The translations under genes were made by a program, and so were the position numbers. From positions 1 through 64,000 of the forward strand of contig CAYVIB010000015.1 of NCBI GenBank assembly GCA_964451365.1: a stretch of 64,000 bases of DNA, in the 5' to 3' direction. Below, in pieces: positions 43,905-52,706 of this stretch; within the stretch, counting starts at the first letter, position 1, and every line of letters begins with the position of its first letter. The notes below the pieces were generated by a model, which made no database searches, was not told where the DNA came from, and was given only the letters and a program-made list of their open reading frames with translations. This stretch comes from CAYVIB01 sp964451365 (GTDB lineage Bacteria; Pseudomonadota; Gammaproteobacteria; Pseudomonadales; Cellvibrionaceae).

Positions 43905-43994
43905 GGATAGGATAGTTGTCAGAGGGAGATGGGCTCCAGAAATGGCAGAATGATTCACCAGTACTGATATTCCTTGATTGCAGGCGGGCTGATA

Positions 43995-44777
43995 ATGAGT
44001 GATGTAATGATAGATTCCCGGGCAATAATCGATCCTTCCGCCAAAATTGCCGATGACGTGGTTATCGGTCCCTGGTCTATTGTTGACGCCGGTGTGACGA
44101 TAGAGGCCGGAACCCGGATCGCGTCTCATGTAATAGTGCGCGGCCCCACTCACATCGGAAAGAACAATAAGATCTACCAGTTTTCATCCGTTGGCGAAGA
44201 TACGCCGGACCTGAAATACAAGGGTGAAAGAACCCGTCTGGTCATTGGTGACAATAACATTATTCGCGAAGGTGTCACCATTCATCGTGGTACCGTGCAG
44301 GACCGTTCCGAAACCACCATTGGCAACGATAATCTGCTCATGGCCTACGTTCATGTCGGTCACGATAGCGTCATAGGTGACCATTGTATTCTGGTAAACA
44401 ATGCGTCTCTTGCCGGCCATGTGGTTGTTGGCGATTGGGCAATTCTCGGCGGTTATACCCTTGTGCATCAGTTTTGCCACATCGGCGCGCATAGTTTTAG
44501 CGGAATGGGCAGCGCAATCGGCAAGGACGTTCCAGCGTTTATGATTGTTGCCGGTGCTCCGGCGGCCGCGCGCAGCATCAATATGGAAGGCCTTAAAAGA
44601 AGGGGCTTTTCAAAAGAGGATATCGCCACGCTTGGCCGTGCCTACAAGATTATCTATCGCAAAGGCCTGACTATCGAAAAAGCGATTGAGGAGCTTCACG
44701 GGCTGACCGAGAAGTGCGAGCCGGTTCGTGTGCTGATTGATTCATTGACGGCATCCAGTCGGGGAATCGTGCGTTAA
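43995..44777 (+). CDS. lpxA: UDP-N-acetylglucosamine acyltransferase LpxA
   Basis: A 260-residue trimeric beta-helix enzyme for the first step of lipid A synthesis. Hexapeptide repeats run from IDPSAKIADDVVIGPWSIVD; HVGHDSVIGDHCILVNNASLAGHV has the catalytic histidine. C-terminal helices follow RSINMEGLKRRGFS. ATG 43995 (MSDVMIDSRAI) is chosen over an earlier in-frame start 21 bases upstream. Confidence 0.96.
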   Translation: MSDVMIDSRAIIDPSAKIADDVVIGPWSIVDAGVTIEAGTRIASHVIVRGPTHIGKNNKIYQFSSVGEDTPDLKYKGERTRLVIGDNNIIREGVTIHRGTVQDRSETTIGNDNLLMAYVHVGHDSVIGDHCILVNNASLAGHVVVGDWAILGGYTLVHQFCHIGAHSFSGMGSAIGKDVPAFMIVAGAPAAARSINMEGLKRRGFSKEDIATLGRAYKIIYRKGLTIEKAIEELHGLTEKCEPVRVLIDSLTASSRGIVR

Positions 44778-44807
44778 ATCAAGCACCGTATACTACGCCT
44801 GCTGCTT

Positions 44808-45965
44808 ATGAAAAAATTAACAAAGGTTGCAATAGTTGTAGGCGAGGCGTCGGGTGATATCCTCGGCGCCGATCTGATTACTGAAATGAAAAGACGCTTT
44901 CCGGACTGCTCTTTTGAGGGAATTGGGGGAGAGCGAATGCTTGCCCAGGGTTTTGTGTCACTTTTCCCCATGGATCGACTCGCTGTAATGGGGCTGGTTG
45001 AGCCTTTAAAGCGCCTGCCCGAACTCCTCTCCATACGCCGCCAATTGCGTACCCACTTTACCCAAAATCCCCCCGACGTTTTTATCGGTATTGATGCGCC
45101 GGATTTTAACCTCTCACTGGAAAAGGCAATTAAAAAAAACGGAACACCGACGGTGCACTATGTCAGTCCATCCGTGTGGGCCTGGCGGCAGGGACGGATT
45201 GGAAAAATCGCCGGCGCGGTGGATTTGATGCTGACATTGTTCCCGTTTGAAACCCAAATTTATCGGGACAATAACATCTCTGTCGCCTGTGTCGGGCATC
45301 CGTTGGCGGATGAAATTCCTTTAGTCAATGATGTTGTGGCTGCGCGGGAGCGCCTGGGACTGGAATCTGACAGGAAATACCTGGCGATACTACCGGGAAG
45401 CCGGGCGTCGGAGGTTCGATATCTGCTGGATGTGTTTTTGCGCGGCGCGGAACTGGTTTTGCGCGATAATCCGGAATTCAGTATTTTGATTCCTGCCGCC
45501 AACGCCAAACGACTGGAGGAAATAGACGATATAGTCGCGTCATACCCAGGGTTGCCGGTAACGGTTTTTTCCGGGCGATCACACGATGTGATGGCGGCAT
45601 CGGATGTGGTTTTAATTGCGTCCGGCACATCCACGCTGGAGGCGATGCTGTTGAAACGGCCGATGGTGATTGCCTATAAAATGTCGGGCCTTTCCTTTGC
45701 CATCCTAAAGCGTATTGTAAAAATTAAATTCGTCGGCTTGCCAAACTTGCTGGCCGGGGACAAAATTGTTACTGAACTGCTTCAGGACGATTTAACTCCG
45801 GCAAATATTGCGCGGCAGTTAAATGAGTTGATTACGAACAATACTTCTTTGGATCGGCTGGATAAACTGTATAAGGAGATCCACTTGTCGTTAAAGAAAA
45901 GCGCCAGTATTGTCGCGACTGACGCAATAGTGCAACTGCTTAACAAATTGAATGCTAAAGATTAA
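44808..45965 (+). CDS. lpxB: Lipid-A-disaccharide synthase LpxB
   Basis: A 385-residue GT19 glycosyltransferase joining lipid X and UDP-diacylglucosamine. Blocks: IVVGEASGDILGADLI, GIGGERMLAQGF, FIGIDAPDFNL, YVSPSVWAWRQGRIGKI, GHPLADEIP and LPGSRASEVRYLL. Follows lpxA by 30 bases. Confidence 0.96.
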   Translation: MKKLTKVAIVVGEASGDILGADLITEMKRRFPDCSFEGIGGERMLAQGFVSLFPMDRLAVMGLVEPLKRLPELLSIRRQLRTHFTQNPPDVFIGIDAPDFNLSLEKAIKKNGTPTVHYVSPSVWAWRQGRIGKIAGAVDLMLTLFPFETQIYRDNNISVACVGHPLADEIPLVNDVVAARERLGLESDRKYLAILPGSRASEVRYLLDVFLRGAELVLRDNPEFSILIPAANAKRLEEIDDIVASYPGLPVTVFSGRSHDVMAASDVVLIASGTSTLEAMLLKRPMVIAYKMSGLSFAILKRIVKIKFVGLPNLLAGDKIVTELLQDDLTPANIARQLNELITNNTSLDRLDKLYKEIHLSLKKSASIVATDAIVQLLNKLNAKD

Positions 45966-45971
45966 GAGTCA

Positions 45972-46595
45972 ATGATAAAGATAAAAGCCAGTAAAAAAGG
46001 CCCGGGCAGGAAAAGCCCAAGGCTGGTGGCGGGGGTGGACGAAGTCGGTCGCGGCCCGCTGGCGGGCGATGTCGTTGCCGCCGCTGTTATCCTCGGGGAC
46101 GACCACGGTATTGACGGCTTGGGGGATTCGAAAAAAATTCCCGAAAAGCAACGGAATGCGTTATACGATCATATCCAGTCCCGGGCTGTATGCTGGAGTG
46201 TTGCGCGCGCCAGTGTGGCGGAGATTGACGAGCTGAATATTCTCCACGCCAGTATGCTGGCTATGAAAAGAGCTGTGGAAGGACTCTCGCTCCAGCCGGA
46301 TTTTGTGTACGTGGATGGCAACCGGTTGCCGCCGTGGAGCTACTCTTCCGAGGCGGTGGTGCAGGGGGATGATTTAATTGCCGAAATAAGCGCCGCGTCG
46401 ATTCTGGCCAAGGTGACTCGCGACCGCGAAATGGCCGATATGGACCTTCTTTATCCGGGCTATGGGTTTTCGCAGCACAAGGGCTACGCAACGCGAGGTC
46501 ATATGACGGCGTTGATGGAAAGAGGTCCCTGCGAAATACATCGCACGTCCTTTTACCCTGTGAAAACATTCTTTATTCAAAAAACGCTGTTTTAG
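45972..46595 (+). CDS. rnhB: Ribonuclease HII
   Basis: A 207-residue RNase H-fold enzyme removing ribonucleotides from DNA. VAGVDEVGRGPLAGDVVAAAVIL carries the DE catalytic pair; GDDLIAEISAASILAKVTRDREM and YPGYGFSQHKGYATRGH complete the signature. It starts six bases after lpxB. In many relatives dnaE follows rnhB; here a PilZ gene follows after 229 bases. Confidence 0.95.
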   Translation: MIKIKASKKGPGRKSPRLVAGVDEVGRGPLAGDVVAAAVILGDDHGIDGLGDSKKIPEKQRNALYDHIQSRAVCWSVARASVAEIDELNILHASMLAMKRAVEGLSLQPDFVYVDGNRLPPWSYSSEAVVQGDDLIAEISAASILAKVTRDREMADMDLLYPGYGFSQHKGYATRGHMTALMERGPCEIHRTSFYPVKTFFIQKTLF

Positions 46596-46824
46596 CTTTT
46601 GCAGTCCTTTTGCTTGATACTCGCGGTTAATCGGCCAATCATGTACCCTTGCGGGTATCTGGCATATGTACGGGAAGCCAGCCTGAGCAGATTCTGGTTC
46701 CGCTGGCCACGGGAATGTGCAACTTGGTGCAACATTTGGTCGTACCAACAAGGCTGCGATCAGTGATTCCTCCGGTCCGTTGGCCGCCAACGCGGCAACG
46801 ACTTCATAGATAGTGGTAGGTATT

Positions 46825-47280
46825 ATGCGTCGTTACATTCGTCACCCGTCGGATATTCCGATCTACTACCGCCTGAATGATACGGATGACAAGAGCGAGC
46901 ATCCGGAAAGGCTCAGGGATGTTAGTAATGGTGGTCTGTGTTTCACGACTGACTCGCCGCTCAATAAGGGTCGATCGATTCGTATCGAAATTCCACTGTC
47001 GACACCGCCCTTTGCCGCGGATGGCGTGGTGACCTGGTGTCGTAAGGATGACGGGCGCTACACGGTCGGGGTTGCCTTTGACGAATTGACCAATCTTTTT
47101 TCCCTGCGCATGATCGAACAGATATGCCACATCGAGCGCTATCGGGCGGCGGTGTTGAAGCAGGAACAACGGCACCTGACCAGCGAGGAAGCCGCACGGG
47201 AGTGGATAGAGAAATTTGCCGCTGACTTCCCCAGCGAGGCCTTACTGGAAAACAGCCATTCCGAATCAGGCAGCGAGTAA
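46825..47280 (+). CDS. PilZ-domain protein
   Basis: A 151-residue protein beginning with the PilZ c-di-GMP site: RxxxR as Arg2-Arg-Tyr-Ile-Arg6 and DxSxxG as Asp32-Val-Ser34-Asn-Gly-Gly37, the same spacing as in the 14908 gene. After the PilZ barrel (to about residue 100) comes a charged helical tail (QEQRHLTSEEAAREWIEKFAADFP) that may bind a partner. ATG 46825 is preceded by GGTAGG. The last 15 bases overlap the end of the convergent gene on the other strand. Output unknown. Confidence 0.8.
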   Translation: MRRYIRHPSDIPIYYRLNDTDDKSEHPERLRDVSNGGLCFTTDSPLNKGRSIRIEIPLSTPPFAADGVVTWCRKDDGRYTVGVAFDELTNLFSLRMIEQICHIERYRAAVLKQEQRHLTSEEAAREWIEKFAADFPSEALLENSHSESGSE

Positions 47281-47805
47281 CTTGTCGTAGCGACGGCTGA
47301 GGATTTCGTAGAATTGTTCGCGCAACTGCATGATTGATGATTTCAGTTCGGCAATTTCCTGGTCGCTGATATCTTCCCGTCCCACGTAAACCTGCTTGCG
47401 GAACAATGCTATCCTGGCGCCGTACAGGCGAAGCGTTTTCTCCATGGTTTTTTCACCCAGCATGAGCAGCTTAGCTTCGGCATCCGACAGCTTTTCGAAC
47501 TCCCGTACCAGCTCCGCGTTAATCCTTTCCAGTTCCTGTTTTCTGGCGGGTGGCCAGCGTTTGCCAAAACGGGTGGATTCGATCACCAGCGCGGAATATT
47601 TGGCGAAGCAGTGATTGACGTGGCCGACGTTGGCGGAAATCTCCTCCAGCAGAACGATTCGCCGTTGCTCGGGTCTTGCTGCCGTTCCGGATAACATTCC
47701 GTTGCGAAACCGCCGGTTGAACCAAAAGCAAACCAGCACCAGCCCCGCGCCGAGAGCGACTTTAAACCCGGTATCAATAATCAGCCAGAACTCGCCAGAA
47801 GCCAT
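47266..47805 (-). CDS. Membrane-anchored coiled-coil protein of unknown function
   Basis: A 179-residue protein with one N-terminal membrane segment (about residues 6-29, LIIDTGFKVALGAGLVLVCFWF), a basic stop, then long charged helices (LLEEISANVGHVNHCFAKY, ELERINAELVREFEKLSDAEAK, AELKSSIMQLREQFYEIL) suited to coiled-coil assembly in the cytoplasm. I do not recognise the family. It is convergent with the PilZ gene, sharing 15 bases at the 3' ends. Confidence 0.55.
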   Translation of the reverse strand: MASGEFWLIIDTGFKVALGAGLVLVCFWFNRRFRNGMLSGTAARPEQRRIVLLEEISANVGHVNHCFAKYSALVIESTRFGKRWPPARKQELERINAELVREFEKLSDAEAKLLMLGEKTMEKTLRLYGARIALFRKQVYVGREDISDQEIAELKSSIMQLREQFYEILSRRYDKLLAA

Positions 47806-47893
47806 TGTTTTTATCCTCAGGTCAATAATTTGACGAAATTGGGGTTGGAATAGTCAACAAGTTGCTGGAAGCAAAAGGCAAGCCAAGGCTGTA

Positions 47894-48220
47894 TCAACCT
47901 CCGGCCAGCTTTACCGTGTGGCCTTCGTTGCGCAGGTATGCGGCCAGGGTTTCCCGATGGTCCCCCTGGATTTCGATCACGTCGTCCTTTACCGTACCTC
48001 CGGTGCCACAGAGCTGTTTAAGCTTTTTGGCAACGGTTTTGATATCCAGCTGATTGGGGTCCAGCCCGGTGACGAGGGTGACGCCCTTGCCCTTGCGACC
48101 CTTGGTTTCCCGGAAGATGCGGACTATCCCATCCAGTTGCCTGGCTTTCTTGTCTGCCGCAACTTCTTTTATCCGGCCCTTGTCGGTCGAATACACCAGT
48201 CGGCTGCCTTTATCTGCCAC
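47894..48220 (-). CDS. SUI1/eIF1-family translation factor (YciH-like)
   Basis: A 108-residue protein with the YciH layout: SRLVYSTDKGRI at the N-terminus, then the SUI1 core GIVRIFRETKGRKGKGVTLVTGL, KTVAKKLKQLCGTGGTVKDDVIEIQGDHRETLAAYLRNEGHTVKLAGG. YciH influences initiation fidelity in E. coli. The start chosen is GTG 48220, with GAGGT nine bases before it; the longer ORF adds a hydrophobic lead not found in the family. Confidence 0.88.
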   Translation of the reverse strand: MADKGSRLVYSTDKGRIKEVAADKKARQLDGIVRIFRETKGRKGKGVTLVTGLDPNQLDIKTVAKKLKQLCGTGGTVKDDVIEIQGDHRETLAAYLRNEGHTVKLAGG

Positions 48221-48286
48221 GTGACGGATACCTCGAACGATTACGTTATAATTCGCGAATTTCAATAACGCGAACAGTATACTCCC

Positions 48287-49096
48287 ATGCAACAGCGGCA
48301 ACTAAAGGAAAAACTGCACGAAATCATTTTCGGCACGGAAACCCCCGCCGGAAAACGGTTTGACGAGCTACTTATTATCGCGATTTTGCTCAGCGTTGCC
48401 GCGCTGATCATGGAATCAGTCAAGATGGTCGACCGGCGCTATCACGACTATCTGGTGATGGCGGAGTGGACATTTACGATTCTTTTCACCATCGAGTACA
48501 TCGTCAGGATTTATATCTCACCCAACCGGTGGAAATATATCAGCAGTTTTTACGGCGTTATCGATTTAATTGCTGTACTGCCCAGCTACCTTGGCTTGTT
48601 CATTACGGGAGCTAACTATCTGCTGGTGGTCAGGTTGCTGCGTGTTCTGCGGGTATTCCGGGTGTTGAAGCTGGTGAGGTATCTGAGTGAGGCCAATGTA
48701 TTGATGCGTTCGATCATGTCCTCGCGCCGGAAGATTTTTATCTTCTTTATAGCGGTTCTGGTTCTAGCGACGGTATTTGGATCTCTTATGTACGTTGTGG
48801 AAGGGCCGGAGCATGGATTTACCAGTATCCCCAAAAGCATTTACTGGACAATTGTTACTATCACGACGGTGGGTTACGGAGATATTGTTCCGCAAACCAT
48901 CTTTGGGCAGATCATTGCCACCCTGGCGATGCTGACGGGTTACTCGATTATCGCCGTTCCCACCGGTATTCTCACCGCTGAGCTGACCCAGGAGATAAGT
49001 CGCGAACGCCAGTTCCGTCGCTGTGGTGCCTGTGATCGCCATGGCCACGACGCCGATGCGAGCTTCTGTAAGTTTTGTGGTGGAGCGATGGAATAA
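48287..49096 (+). CDS. Voltage-gated potassium channel with C-terminal zinc ribbon
   Basis: A 269-residue six-helix channel. S4 voltage sensor at about 111-132 has regularly spaced arginines (VVRLLRVLRVFRVLKLVRYL); the selectivity filter is TTVGYGD (193-199) between S5 and S6. After S6 the tail contains C-X2-C ... C-X2-C (Cys246, 249, 261, 264; CGACDRHGHDADASFCKFCG), a predicted zinc ribbon instead of the usual cytoplasmic coiled coil. Would conduct K+ across the inner membrane; physiological role unknown. It is divergent from the SUI1-type gene. Confidence 0.85.
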   Translation: MQQRQLKEKLHEIIFGTETPAGKRFDELLIIAILLSVAALIMESVKMVDRRYHDYLVMAEWTFTILFTIEYIVRIYISPNRWKYISSFYGVIDLIAVLPSYLGLFITGANYLLVVRLLRVLRVFRVLKLVRYLSEANVLMRSIMSSRRKIFIFFIAVLVLATVFGSLMYVVEGPEHGFTSIPKSIYWTIVTITTVGYGDIVPQTIFGQIIATLAMLTGYSIIAVPTGILTAELTQEISRERQFRRCGACDRHGHDADASFCKFCGGAME

Positions 49097-49102
49097 TTGA
49101 CT

Positions 49103-49118
49103 GCGTAACGCGTTACGC
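49103..49118. repeat. Perfect 16-base palindrome at a convergent gene junction
   Basis: GCGTAACGCGTTACGC, seven bases after the channel gene; it includes the stop codon of the convergent phosphoesterase gene. No T-run follows on either strand. Confidence 0.6.
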
Positions 49119-50063
49119 GTAAGAAGTGTAGATGTTCGCTGTCGCCACTTTGGCAGGGGCGGGTTTGGAAAGAAGGCCTGCTTTTTTTGTTGCCGCGGAG
49201 AAGTTCGGGTCATCGTACCAGTGGATCAAGCGAAGCTCGCCGTTGAAATCTTCCACCACGGCGGTACAGGATTCCACCCAGTCACCGGTGTTCAGGTAGC
49301 GGATATTTTCAATCTCCTTGTCGGCCGGGTGATGGATATGGCCACAGATCACCCCGTCGTAACCGTGACGTTTTGCTCCGTGGGCCACGGCGCGTTCGTA
49401 GTCTTCTATATATTGCCTGGCGCGTTTTAAATGTTGCCTGAGAAACGCCGCGAACGACCAATACCCGTAACCGTACTTTGCCCGCAAGTAGTTGCATGCC
49501 CGGTTAACCGTCATCAGCCAGTCGTAACCCACATCACCGATATACTTAAGCCATTTCGTGCAGCGCGTGACGCTTTCGAACTGGTCGCCATGGATCACCA
49601 ATATTTTTTTGCCCGCCCGGGTGGTGTGCATTTTTCGATTGCAAAGAATAATTCTATCGAACCGGGAGTTGGCGTATTTGCGCAGGAACTCATCGTGGTT
49701 GCCGGTGATGTAATATACCGGTGTTCCCTTTTTGGCCAGCTTGAGTACGCGGTGGATAAGGCGATTAAAGCTTTTATGCCAATAGATGCCGGACTTCATT
49801 CGCCAGCCGTCAAAGATGTCGCCCACCAGATACAACTGTTCGCAACTGTAATGTTTGAGAAAATTATTGAGATGGGCTGCCTTACAGTCTTTGGTACCAA
49901 TATGGATATCCGAAATAAAAATAGCCCTGAAATCGCAGTTTTTTTTGTTTTTGCTCTTACCCCGGGGAGAATATTCGGCGGTGGAGCTGTCTCGCCCCGT
50001 TTGCCCGTCGAAGGGCGCCTTGGTTTGGATAAGTAGTTCTGCAAAGTCATTAAGCGGCTGCAT
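49113..50063 (-). CDS. LpxH-like metallophosphoesterase
   Basis: A 316-residue calcineurin-fold phosphoesterase with all dimetal motifs: SDIHIG, GDIFDGW, GNHDE, HGDQFE and GHIHHP. It resembles UDP-2,3-diacylglucosamine diphosphatase-like proteins of the longer YbbF type, found as a second LpxH-like gene in many gammaproteobacteria; a role in lipid A or lipid carrier turnover is possible but not shown. About 45 residues precede the catalytic domain (PRGKSKNKKNC), longer than usual, so the true start may lie further in. Confidence 0.75.
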   Translation of the reverse strand: MQPLNDFAELLIQTKAPFDGQTGRDSSTAEYSPRGKSKNKKNCDFRAIFISDIHIGTKDCKAAHLNNFLKHYSCEQLYLVGDIFDGWRMKSGIYWHKSFNRLIHRVLKLAKKGTPVYYITGNHDEFLRKYANSRFDRIILCNRKMHTTRAGKKILVIHGDQFESVTRCTKWLKYIGDVGYDWLMTVNRACNYLRAKYGYGYWSFAAFLRQHLKRARQYIEDYERAVAHGAKRHGYDGVICGHIHHPADKEIENIRYLNTGDWVESCTAVVEDFNGELRLIHWYDDPNFSAATKKAGLLSKPAPAKVATANIYTSYA

Positions 50064-50515
50064 GCGCGATATTGTTTACAGCGCAGGTGACAATAATATG
50101 ATAATTTTATGAAAACTTTGTTAATAAAGCCGCCGACCGGAAACGAACAGGTCGGGCGAGCTTCCCGGCGCTGGATAAGCCTCAAAATCAATTGAATCAA
50201 AGCAGATTCTGGCCAGCCAAGTTTGGCGCCATGGGGAATTGTTGGTCTATACTTTACGGACGACTCTGATCCGGCAGGGTAGGTGGCGCATGCCAAAAAA
50301 GTGGCTCCCCTTTAAAAAGGCGTTTACGCTTCGTCGTGAGTCCCGGTGGATCAAGCGCTTGTTTGACGGAAATTCCCAAAGGTAGTACCCGGCAGGTTAT
50401 TGTTTGCGGCCGCAGTCTTGCGCACGGCCTTCTCACAATGCAAACTGGCTGGACGCTTTTGATTATTTAACTTTTGACAGACTCAGTTCACGGATAAAAT
50501 TGGCCTTTATAAGTC
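50064..50515. other. 452-base gap containing one very small candidate ORF
   Basis: Upstream regions of the divergent phosphoesterase and GGDEF-EAL genes. TATACT (50248-50253) could be a -10 element for rightward transcription. A 31-codon ORF lies at 50290-50385. I see no RNA gene or terminator. Confidence 0.4.
50290..50385 (+). CDS. Candidate 31-residue basic peptide
   Basis: ATG at 50290 with AGGTGG three bases before it (spacing short) and TATACT about 40 bases upstream. The product, MPKKWLPFKKAFTLRRESRW and on to a TAG at 50383, is rich in Lys and Arg and tryptophan-containing, able to form an amphipathic helix. No family recognised. Could be a chance ORF; listed because promoter-like, ribosome-binding and coding signals line up. 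Confidence 0.3.
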   Translation: MPKKWLPFKKAFTLRRESRWIKRLFDGNSQR

Positions 50516-52696
50516 ATGTCGGCTCACGAAATTCCAAACAACGATCTTACCGGATCATCCCGCTCCGGCACCCCTGCCATGCTCGATAACCGCGAGCTGC
50601 AGGATTTATTGGATGCGATGCGTTCGATCATCCTTTACCTGGACCAGTGGGGTATTGTGCAGCACGGCAACCTCGCTGCCAGGCGCTGGAAATCTCTTGA
50701 GGAATTGCGCGGCAAGTGCCTGACGGAAATAGAAACCGGTTGGGATGACCCTTTTGAACGACAACGCGAGGTGATGCAGGTCGTCCGCACCGGCAAAGCG
50801 ATCTGGGGCTCCCGCGAGCGTATGATTGAGCGCGGGATCGAGCGCTGGTTCAGTGCGGATAAAATTCCCATCCGCGATGCCGAGGGCGCTGTTACAGGCG
50901 TGATACTGGTACTGACCGACATCAGCGACAATGTGGTTCGGGAGCAGGCTCTGCAGGAAAGCGAGGCGCGTTACCGCGCATTCATTTCCAACAGTGCCGA
51001 TGCAATATGGCGCTACGACTTATGTCCCCCGGTGGATACCTCGCTGCCGCTGAACGAGCAGATCGATGCAATTGTCAAACGCGCGATTCTGGTGGAGTGT
51101 AACGAGCGGCTGGCAAGGTTGTTCGGCGCAAACCACATCGATGAGGTAATCGGCCTGCCTATCCACCGCAACGGTTCCCTGTCAAACAAGAAAGACGTGC
51201 ACGACTTTGTGACCAATGGCTACCGCCTGGAAAATCGGGAGTTTTCCCGCATCAATCCACGCGGCGAACGGGACTTTGTCCAGATATCCGCCATTGGAAT
51301 AGTGGAAAACGGTTTTCTGGTTCGGGCTTGGGGTACCAGCCGGGACATTACCGAACAAAAACGTTACCTGGACAGGATGAAATACCTGGCGAACCACGAT
51401 TCGCTCACCTCCCTGCCGAACCGCAGCCTGCTTTACAAGCGCATTGCCGAATCGCTCAGCAAACGCGACACCCACCAGAAAATGGCGTTGCTGCTGATCG
51501 ATCTCGATCGATTCAAGGAAATTAACGATACGCTCGGCCATGTTGCCGGCGACAAGGTGCTAAAACAGCTCGGCCCCCGGCTGGAGGCGGAGCTGGGGGA
51601 TATTCCCGGCATGGTGGCCCGGTTGGGTGGAGATGAATTTGCGGTGTTCCTGCCGCATATTCGCAACGCGCAGCACGCCGTGGTTATCGGCCACCGTTTT
51701 CTGGACTCCATTTGCCAGGTTTTCGAGCTGGAAGGGTTCAGAACCGAAATCAGCGCCAGTATCGGCATTTCCATTTGTCCGGACCAGGCGGTGGATGGCA
51801 GCGAATTAATGCGATTTGCCGATGTGGCCATGTACCACGCGAAAACCAGCCTGAAAGGAGTGGCAATTTACGATTCCGAATACGACCCGCACTCGCCCAA
51901 GCGTTTGGAATTGATGGGCGCGCTTGGAACCGCTATTCGGGAAAACCAGTTGTTGTTGCACTTTCAGCCGAAAATCAATCTCAACACTCACCGGGCATAC
52001 GGCTTCGAAGCGCTTATCCGCTGGAACCATCCGGAAATCGGTTTTGTCTCGCCGGCGGACTTTGTACCCATCGCCGAGATGTCAAATATGATCTATCCGC
52101 TGACCAACTGGGTGATGGAGCATACCATCAAACAGGGTGCCGAGTGGCTTGCGAAGGGGTTTGATATCAGCGTGGCGATGAACCTTTCACCGCGTAACCT
52201 GATGGACGATCGTATCGTCAACGACCTCACGGAGATGTTGAAAAGATACGACCTGCCGGGCGAACGGCTGGAAATGGAAATTACCGAAAGCATGATTATG
52301 TCGGACCCGGCGCGTGCCAGGCTGGCGTTGGAGCGCATCAATAAACTGGGAGTGCGGCTGTCGGTGGACGACTTTGGAACCGGCTATTCGTCGCTCGCTT
52401 ATCTCAAGCGGCTGCCGGTGCAAACCCTGAAAATTGACGGTTCCTTTATCCAGGGCATGCTGGAGGACGACCAGGATGAAATTATCGTCAACTCGACCAT
52501 TAATCTTGCCCACAACCTGGGGCTGGAAGTGGTGGCCGAAGGGGTTGAAACGAAGGATGTCTACAATCGCTTGAAGACCCTGGACTGCGATGGCGCCCAA
52601 GGCTACTACATTGCCAGGCCGATGCCGGCGGACAAGGTGGAGGAGTGGTTGAGCACGTCCAAATGGGCAGGGCTGAAACTGGTGACGTCCCGGTAA
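50516..52696 (+). CDS. PAS-GGDEF-EAL cyclic-di-GMP signalling protein
   Basis: A 726-residue cytoplasmic protein without membrane segments. A PAS-like domain at the N-terminus (about 20-150), a second PAS/PAC region (about 150-280, ending GTSRDITEQKRYLDRMKYLANHD), GGDEF (LLIDLDRFKEINDTLGH, RLGGDEFAVFL) and EAL (YGFEALIRWNHPE, DDFGTGYSSLAYLKRL, LKIDGSFI). GGDEF and EAL motifs are both intact, so it could make and break c-di-GMP. The inhibitory RxxD site expected before GGDEF is not seen. Signal sensed by PAS unknown. Confidence 0.9.
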   Translation: MSAHEIPNNDLTGSSRSGTPAMLDNRELQDLLDAMRSIILYLDQWGIVQHGNLAARRWKSLEELRGKCLTEIETGWDDPFERQREVMQVVRTGKAIWGSRERMIERGIERWFSADKIPIRDAEGAVTGVILVLTDISDNVVREQALQESEARYRAFISNSADAIWRYDLCPPVDTSLPLNEQIDAIVKRAILVECNERLARLFGANHIDEVIGLPIHRNGSLSNKKDVHDFVTNGYRLENREFSRINPRGERDFVQISAIGIVENGFLVRAWGTSRDITEQKRYLDRMKYLANHDSLTSLPNRSLLYKRIAESLSKRDTHQKMALLLIDLDRFKEINDTLGHVAGDKVLKQLGPRLEAELGDIPGMVARLGGDEFAVFLPHIRNAQHAVVIGHRFLDSICQVFELEGFRTEISASIGISICPDQAVDGSELMRFADVAMYHAKTSLKGVAIYDSEYDPHSPKRLELMGALGTAIRENQLLLHFQPKINLNTHRAYGFEALIRWNHPEIGFVSPADFVPIAEMSNMIYPLTNWVMEHTIKQGAEWLAKGFDISVAMNLSPRNLMDDRIVNDLTEMLKRYDLPGERLEMEITESMIMSDPARARLALERINKLGVRLSVDDFGTGYSSLAYLKRLPVQTLKIDGSFIQGMLEDDQDEIIVNSTINLAHNLGLEVVAEGVETKDVYNRLKTLDCDGAQGYYIARPMPADKVEEWLSTSKWAGLKLVTSR

Positions 52697-52706
52697 CTTT
52701 CTCCGC

